From contig QGVD01000057.1 of assembly GCA_003242685.1 (NCBI GenBank), forward strand, positions 1 through 26,045: 26,045 nt of DNA. Reading direction: 5' to 3'. The notes below the pieces were generated by a model. It was not told the origin of the DNA, did no database searches, and saw only the letters and a program-made list of their open reading frames with translations. Source of the DNA: Pseudomonadota bacterium. GTDB taxonomy: Bacteria; Pseudomonadota; Gammaproteobacteria; Steroidobacterales; Steroidobacteraceae. Position numbers and translations under genes: made by a program. This document shows, in pieces, positions 24,020 through 26,045 of this stretch. Positions within the stretch are counted from its first letter, which is position 1. Each line of letters opens with the position of its first letter.

Positions 24020-24632
24020 GGCGCTGCTGCTCGCCCTCATCCTTGCAGCGCCCGCGCGGGCTACCTCTGCCGCGCAGCAGGATCCGGAGCTGGAAGCGGT
24101 CATCCGGGAAGCGATCGCACAGGCCGAGTGCTTCACGGATCACTACGAATCCGCCGTCTGGTACAAGATGATGGAGCCGCGGCTGCGTCGGCTCGTGCGC
24201 GACGAGAGCGAGCGGCTCGAGATCCTGAAGACCGTCTTCTGCGAGGCGCACCGTCCGGGCGAGCAGCGCCTGCCTCCCGGGCTCGTGATGGCGATCATCG
24301 AAGTCGAGAGCCGCTTCGATCGCTGGGCGGTTTCATCGGCCGGCGCCGTCGGCCTCATGCAGGTGATGCCGTTCTGGCCCGAGAAGCTCGGCATGCGGCG
24401 CTACGAGCTGACGCGCATCGGGCCCAACATCCGCATGGGCTGCGCGATCCTGCGGCATTACCTCAGGCAGGAGAAGAACAACCTGGTGAAGGCGCTCGCG
24501 CGCTACCACGGCAGCGTCGGCCGGCGCGAGTATCCCGACATGGTGATCAATCGCTGGACGCGGTGGAACGGCGCCGACGACCTCGGCCTCGCGCAGAGCG
24601 GTCAGCCGATGCTGAAGCCCGCGGGAAGCTGA
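23979..24632 (+). CDS. Secreted lytic transglycosylase, SLT domain
   Basis: A 217-residue protein with an N-terminal signal peptide (hydrophobic LLLALILAAPARA, cleavage probably near residues 27-31), so it acts in the periplasm on peptidoglycan. The SLT-type catalytic domain has LPPGLVMAIIEVESRFDRWA with catalytic E110 (of 'ES'), then GAVGLMQVMPFWPEKLG and NIRMGCAILRHYLRQ, followed by ALARYHGS. Cysteines 51 and 88 could form a disulfide. The ATG is inside the end of proS, 41 bases overlapping, with GAGGAA ten bases before it, so co-expression with proS is likely. The 3' end overlaps the convergent acylphosphatase gene by 31 bases. MltC/Slt-like; exact cleavage preference not visible. Confidence 0.9.
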   Translation: MTRWASSAPVWVAEALLLALILAAPARATSAAQQDPELEAVIREAIAQAECFTDHYESAVWYKMMEPRLRRLVRDESERLEILKTVFCEAHRPGEQRLPPGLVMAIIEVESRFDRWAVSSAGAVGLMQVMPFWPEKLGMRRYELTRIGPNIRMGCAILRHYLRQEKNNLVKALARYHGSVGRREYPDMVINRWTRWNGADDLGLAQSGQPMLKPAGS

Positions 24633-24877
24633 TCCTCGGCGTACGTTACGGTCTTCACGTCGACGCTCGTGACCTTCGACGCGGACGAGCCGATCCACAG
24701 CCACTCGACGAATGTCTCGACGGCCTGCGGCTCGCCACAGGCGAGCACTTCCACCGTACCGTCCGGGAGATTGCGCGCGTAACCGCGGATGCCGAGCTCG
24801 CGGGCACGCCGGGCCGCGGTGGCTCGGTAGTTCACGCCCTGCACACGGCCTGAGACGACACACTTGCGGCAGATCAT
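24602..24877 (-). CDS. acyP: Acylphosphatase
   Basis: A 91-residue enzyme hydrolysing acyl phosphates. The signature GRVQGVNYRATAARRARELG holds catalytic R18, and GYARNLPDGTVEV holds N36. Tyr replaces the usual Phe in the 'VQGV.(F/Y)R' loop, an accepted variant. Length is typical. The ATG at 24875-24877 is not preceded by a ribosome-binding site, but a TACAAT sits only seven bases upstream (see promoter), so the mRNA may be leaderless. A longer reading adds an Arg/Gly-rich stretch that does not fit the family. Its C-terminus overlaps the transglycosylase 3' end by 31 bases. Confidence 0.93.
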   Translation of the reverse strand: MICRKCVVSGRVQGVNYRATAARRARELGIRGYARNLPDGTVEVLACGEPQAVETFVEWLWIGSSASKVTSVDVKTVTYAEDQLPAGFSIG

Positions 24878-24884
24878 GCGATTG

Positions 24885-24890
24885 ATTGTA
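24885..24890 (-). promoter_or_regulatory. Possible acyP -10 box, leaderless start
   Basis: Minus-strand TACAAT, five of six consensus bases, ends seven bases before the acyP ATG, placing transcription start at or next to the start codon. The -35 region (GCTGGA) is poor. Confidence 0.4.
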
Positions 24891-24972
24891 CCGCCCTGCA
24901 CTGCGCGTCCAGCGCCGCCGGCAGGCCGCGAGAGATCGGCAGCACGCACCGACCGACGCTAGACTTGGGGCG

Positions 24973-25575
24973 ATGGCCGAGATCCTGGTCCTTTACTACT
25001 CGCGCAACGGCTCGACGGCGGAGCTCGCCCGCCAGGTCTGCCGCGGCGTCGAGTCCGTGCCCGGCGCGGTTGCGAAGCTGCGCACCGTGCCGCCGGTGAG
25101 CGCGGAGAACGAACGCGCACCACGACCGGTGCCGGAGAGCGGCCCGCCGTACGCAACGCTCGACGATCTCGCCGCGGCCGACGGGCTGGTGCTCGGAAGT
25201 CCGACGCGCTTCGGCACCATGGCCGCGCCCCTCAAGTACTTTCTCGACAGCACGTCGAGCCTCTGGGTCTCGGGCGCTCTCGCCGGCAAGCCCGCCGGCG
25301 TGTTCACGTCCACGCAGACGCTGCACGGTGGACAGGAAGCCACGCTCCTCTCGATGATCCTGCCGCTCCTTCACCACGGCATGTACATCGTGGGGTTGCC
25401 CTTCACGGAGCGAGCGCTCAATCAGACGCGAACGGGCGGCACGCCTTACGGTGCCTCGCACGTAGCCGGCGCTTCGGATGCCACGCGCCTGAGCGACGAC
25501 GAGCGCACACTCGCGAACGCGCTGGGCCGCCGCGTCGCCGAGCTCGCCGTGCGTCTCGCAGCGACGAGAAGCTGA
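24973..25575 (+). CDS. wrbA: NAD(P)H:quinone oxidoreductase, WrbA-like flavodoxin
   Basis: A 200-residue flavodoxin-fold FMN protein that reduces quinones by two electrons, limiting oxidative stress. The FMN phosphate loop is YYSRNGSTAELA (8-19). GSPTRFGTMAAPLKYFLD is the second FMN-binding loop, and TLHGGQEATLLSMILPLLHH followed by GMYIVGLPF is the WrbA-specific region. The ATG follows GGGG closely; upstream in-frame codons do not match the family. A TAGACT box just before the start (24960-24965) would be too close for a normal leader. The gene is divergent from acyP (95-bp gap) and converges on hda with a 12-bp gap. WrbA rather than plain flavodoxin is likely, given length and central insert. 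Confidence 0.9.
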   Translation: MAEILVLYYSRNGSTAELARQVCRGVESVPGAVAKLRTVPPVSAENERAPRPVPESGPPYATLDDLAAADGLVLGSPTRFGTMAAPLKYFLDSTSSLWVSGALAGKPAGVFTSTQTLHGGQEATLLSMILPLLHHGMYIVGLPFTERALNQTRTGGTPYGASHVAGASDATRLSDDERTLANALGRRVAELAVRLAATRS

Positions 25576-25587
25576 AGCGGCAGGCGC

Positions 25588-26045
25588 TCAGCCGCCTCTC
25601 TCGCTCAGCACGGAACGGATGAACGGAATCGTGAGGCGCCGCTGCGCAACGAGCGCCGCTTCGTCGAGCTGATCGAGCAGGCCGTAGAGCGTGCGCATGT
25701 CGCGCGGGAAGCGCCGCTGCAGCCACCGTGCGGTGTCTTCCGGCAGATCGAAACCCCGCACCTGTGCGCGCAGCCGAAGCGCCTCGAGCTGCTCGTCCTC
25801 GTCGAGCTCGCGGAGCTGGAACACGGCGCTCGCGGCGAAGCGCGAGCCGAGGTCCGCGAGCTTCCAGGGAAGGAGCGCCGGCGGTGCCTGCGCCGCAGCC
25901 AGGAGCCTTCCTCCGCGCTCCTCGACCTCGCGGTATACGCCGAACAGTGCCCGTTCCCAGTCGGGCCGGCTCGCGACTGCATCGACGTCGTCGAGGCACA
26001 CACAGTCGAGCTGCGGAAGCCCCTCGAGGACTTCCGGGCCGAGCG
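25588..26045 (-). CDS. hda: DnaA-inactivator Hda, 5' end off the window
   Basis: The C-terminal 151 residues of an AAA+ protein; the start and Walker A lie beyond the right edge. Walker B reads VCLDDVDAVA, followed by WERALFGVYREVEERGGRLL, which is the Hda/DnaA-like pattern. The sensor and lid parts continue as FQLRELDEDEQLEALRLRAQ, then LPEDTARWLQRRFPRDMRTL and LLDQLDEAALVAQRRLTIPF. It lacks the DnaA C-terminal DNA-binding domain, which identifies it as Hda. Hda with the sliding clamp stimulates ATP hydrolysis by DnaA to prevent over-initiation. In Pseudomonas, as I recall, hda, wrbA, acyP and proS are also close together, supporting a conserved neighbourhood. Confidence 0.9.
   Translation of the reverse strand, partial: LGPEVLEGLPQLDCVCLDDVDAVASRPDWERALFGVYREVEERGGRLLAAAQAPPALLPWKLADLGSRFAASAVFQLRELDEDEQLEALRLRAQVRGFDLPEDTARWLQRRFPRDMRTLYGLLDQLDEAALVAQRRLTIPFIRSVLSERGG

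Noticed and set aside
22022..24136. 704-codon antisense frame opposite proS
   Set aside because: ProRS in the other strand is unambiguous; the antisense sequence runs on into the pssA region in the wrong frame and has no domain.
25577..25595. Possible convergent terminator between wrbA and hda (GCGGC / GCCGC)
   Set aside because: Only a 5-bp stem with a 9-nt loop and no T-tract, partly inside hda; not distinguishable from chance in GC-rich DNA.
1..26045. Mobile elements, CRISPR, tRNA/rRNA genes, attachment sites, replication origin
   Set aside because: I looked for repeats, transposase or integrase motifs, regularly spaced repeats and tRNA-like sequence and saw none; base composition appears uniform by eye.

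Overview
This is a 26 kb, gene-dense, very GC-rich chromosomal segment. Gene content and order point to a gammaproteobacterium: lptG-lptF divergent from pepA-holC-valS, rimI next to prfC, and proS followed by a lytic transglycosylase, acyP, wrbA and hda. The high GC and codon bias would suit Steroidobacterales, Nevskiales or Xanthomonadales relatives, but a genus cannot be fixed by reading alone. I see no insertion sequence, integrase, phage gene, CRISPR array, rRNA or tRNA, and no gene-free stretch above 300 bp. Nearly all of it looks like core genome.

Layout, left to right. (1) A truncated VOC-fold gene at the left edge (minus strand). (2) A four-gene plus-strand operon at 492-5104 encoding an ABC ATPase, its permease, a GldG-like membrane-anchored subunit and a DUF4340 protein. 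This is a Gld-type ABC system whose substrate is unknown outside gliding Bacteroidetes. (3) lptF-lptG on the minus strand, the inner-membrane permease of LPS export. (4) Divergently, pepA-holC, then a strong hairpin and a clear -10 box in front of valS. (5) Start-stop overlaps then link valS to a MoxR AAA ATPase, a DUF58 protein, a TgpA-like transglutaminase and an MtfA-like zinc peptidase (12404-17097), a probable envelope or proteostasis module. (6) A minus-strand group, pssA, family-4-like uracil-DNA glycosylase, rimI, prfC and a UMF1-type MFS transporter (22181 down to 17070). (7) Divergently from pssA, proS and an overlapping secreted lytic transglycosylase. (8) Convergent acyP, then wrbA, then the 3' part of hda cut by the right edge.

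Together the genes cover envelope biogenesis (LptFG, PssA, lytic transglycosylase, TgpA), translation (ValRS, ProRS, RF3, RimI), DNA replication and repair (HolC, Hda, uracil-DNA glycosylase) and peptide or redox housekeeping (PepA, WrbA, AcyP). The parts least explained by known biology are the Gld-type ABC operon and the MoxR/DUF58/TgpA/MtfA chain hooked to valS. Smaller curiosities are a long hairpin just upstream of the pepA ribosome-binding site, two convergent gene pairs whose coding 3' ends overlap, a possible leaderless acyP mRNA, and overlapping divergent promoters between pssA and proS. I found no convincing wholly new system.
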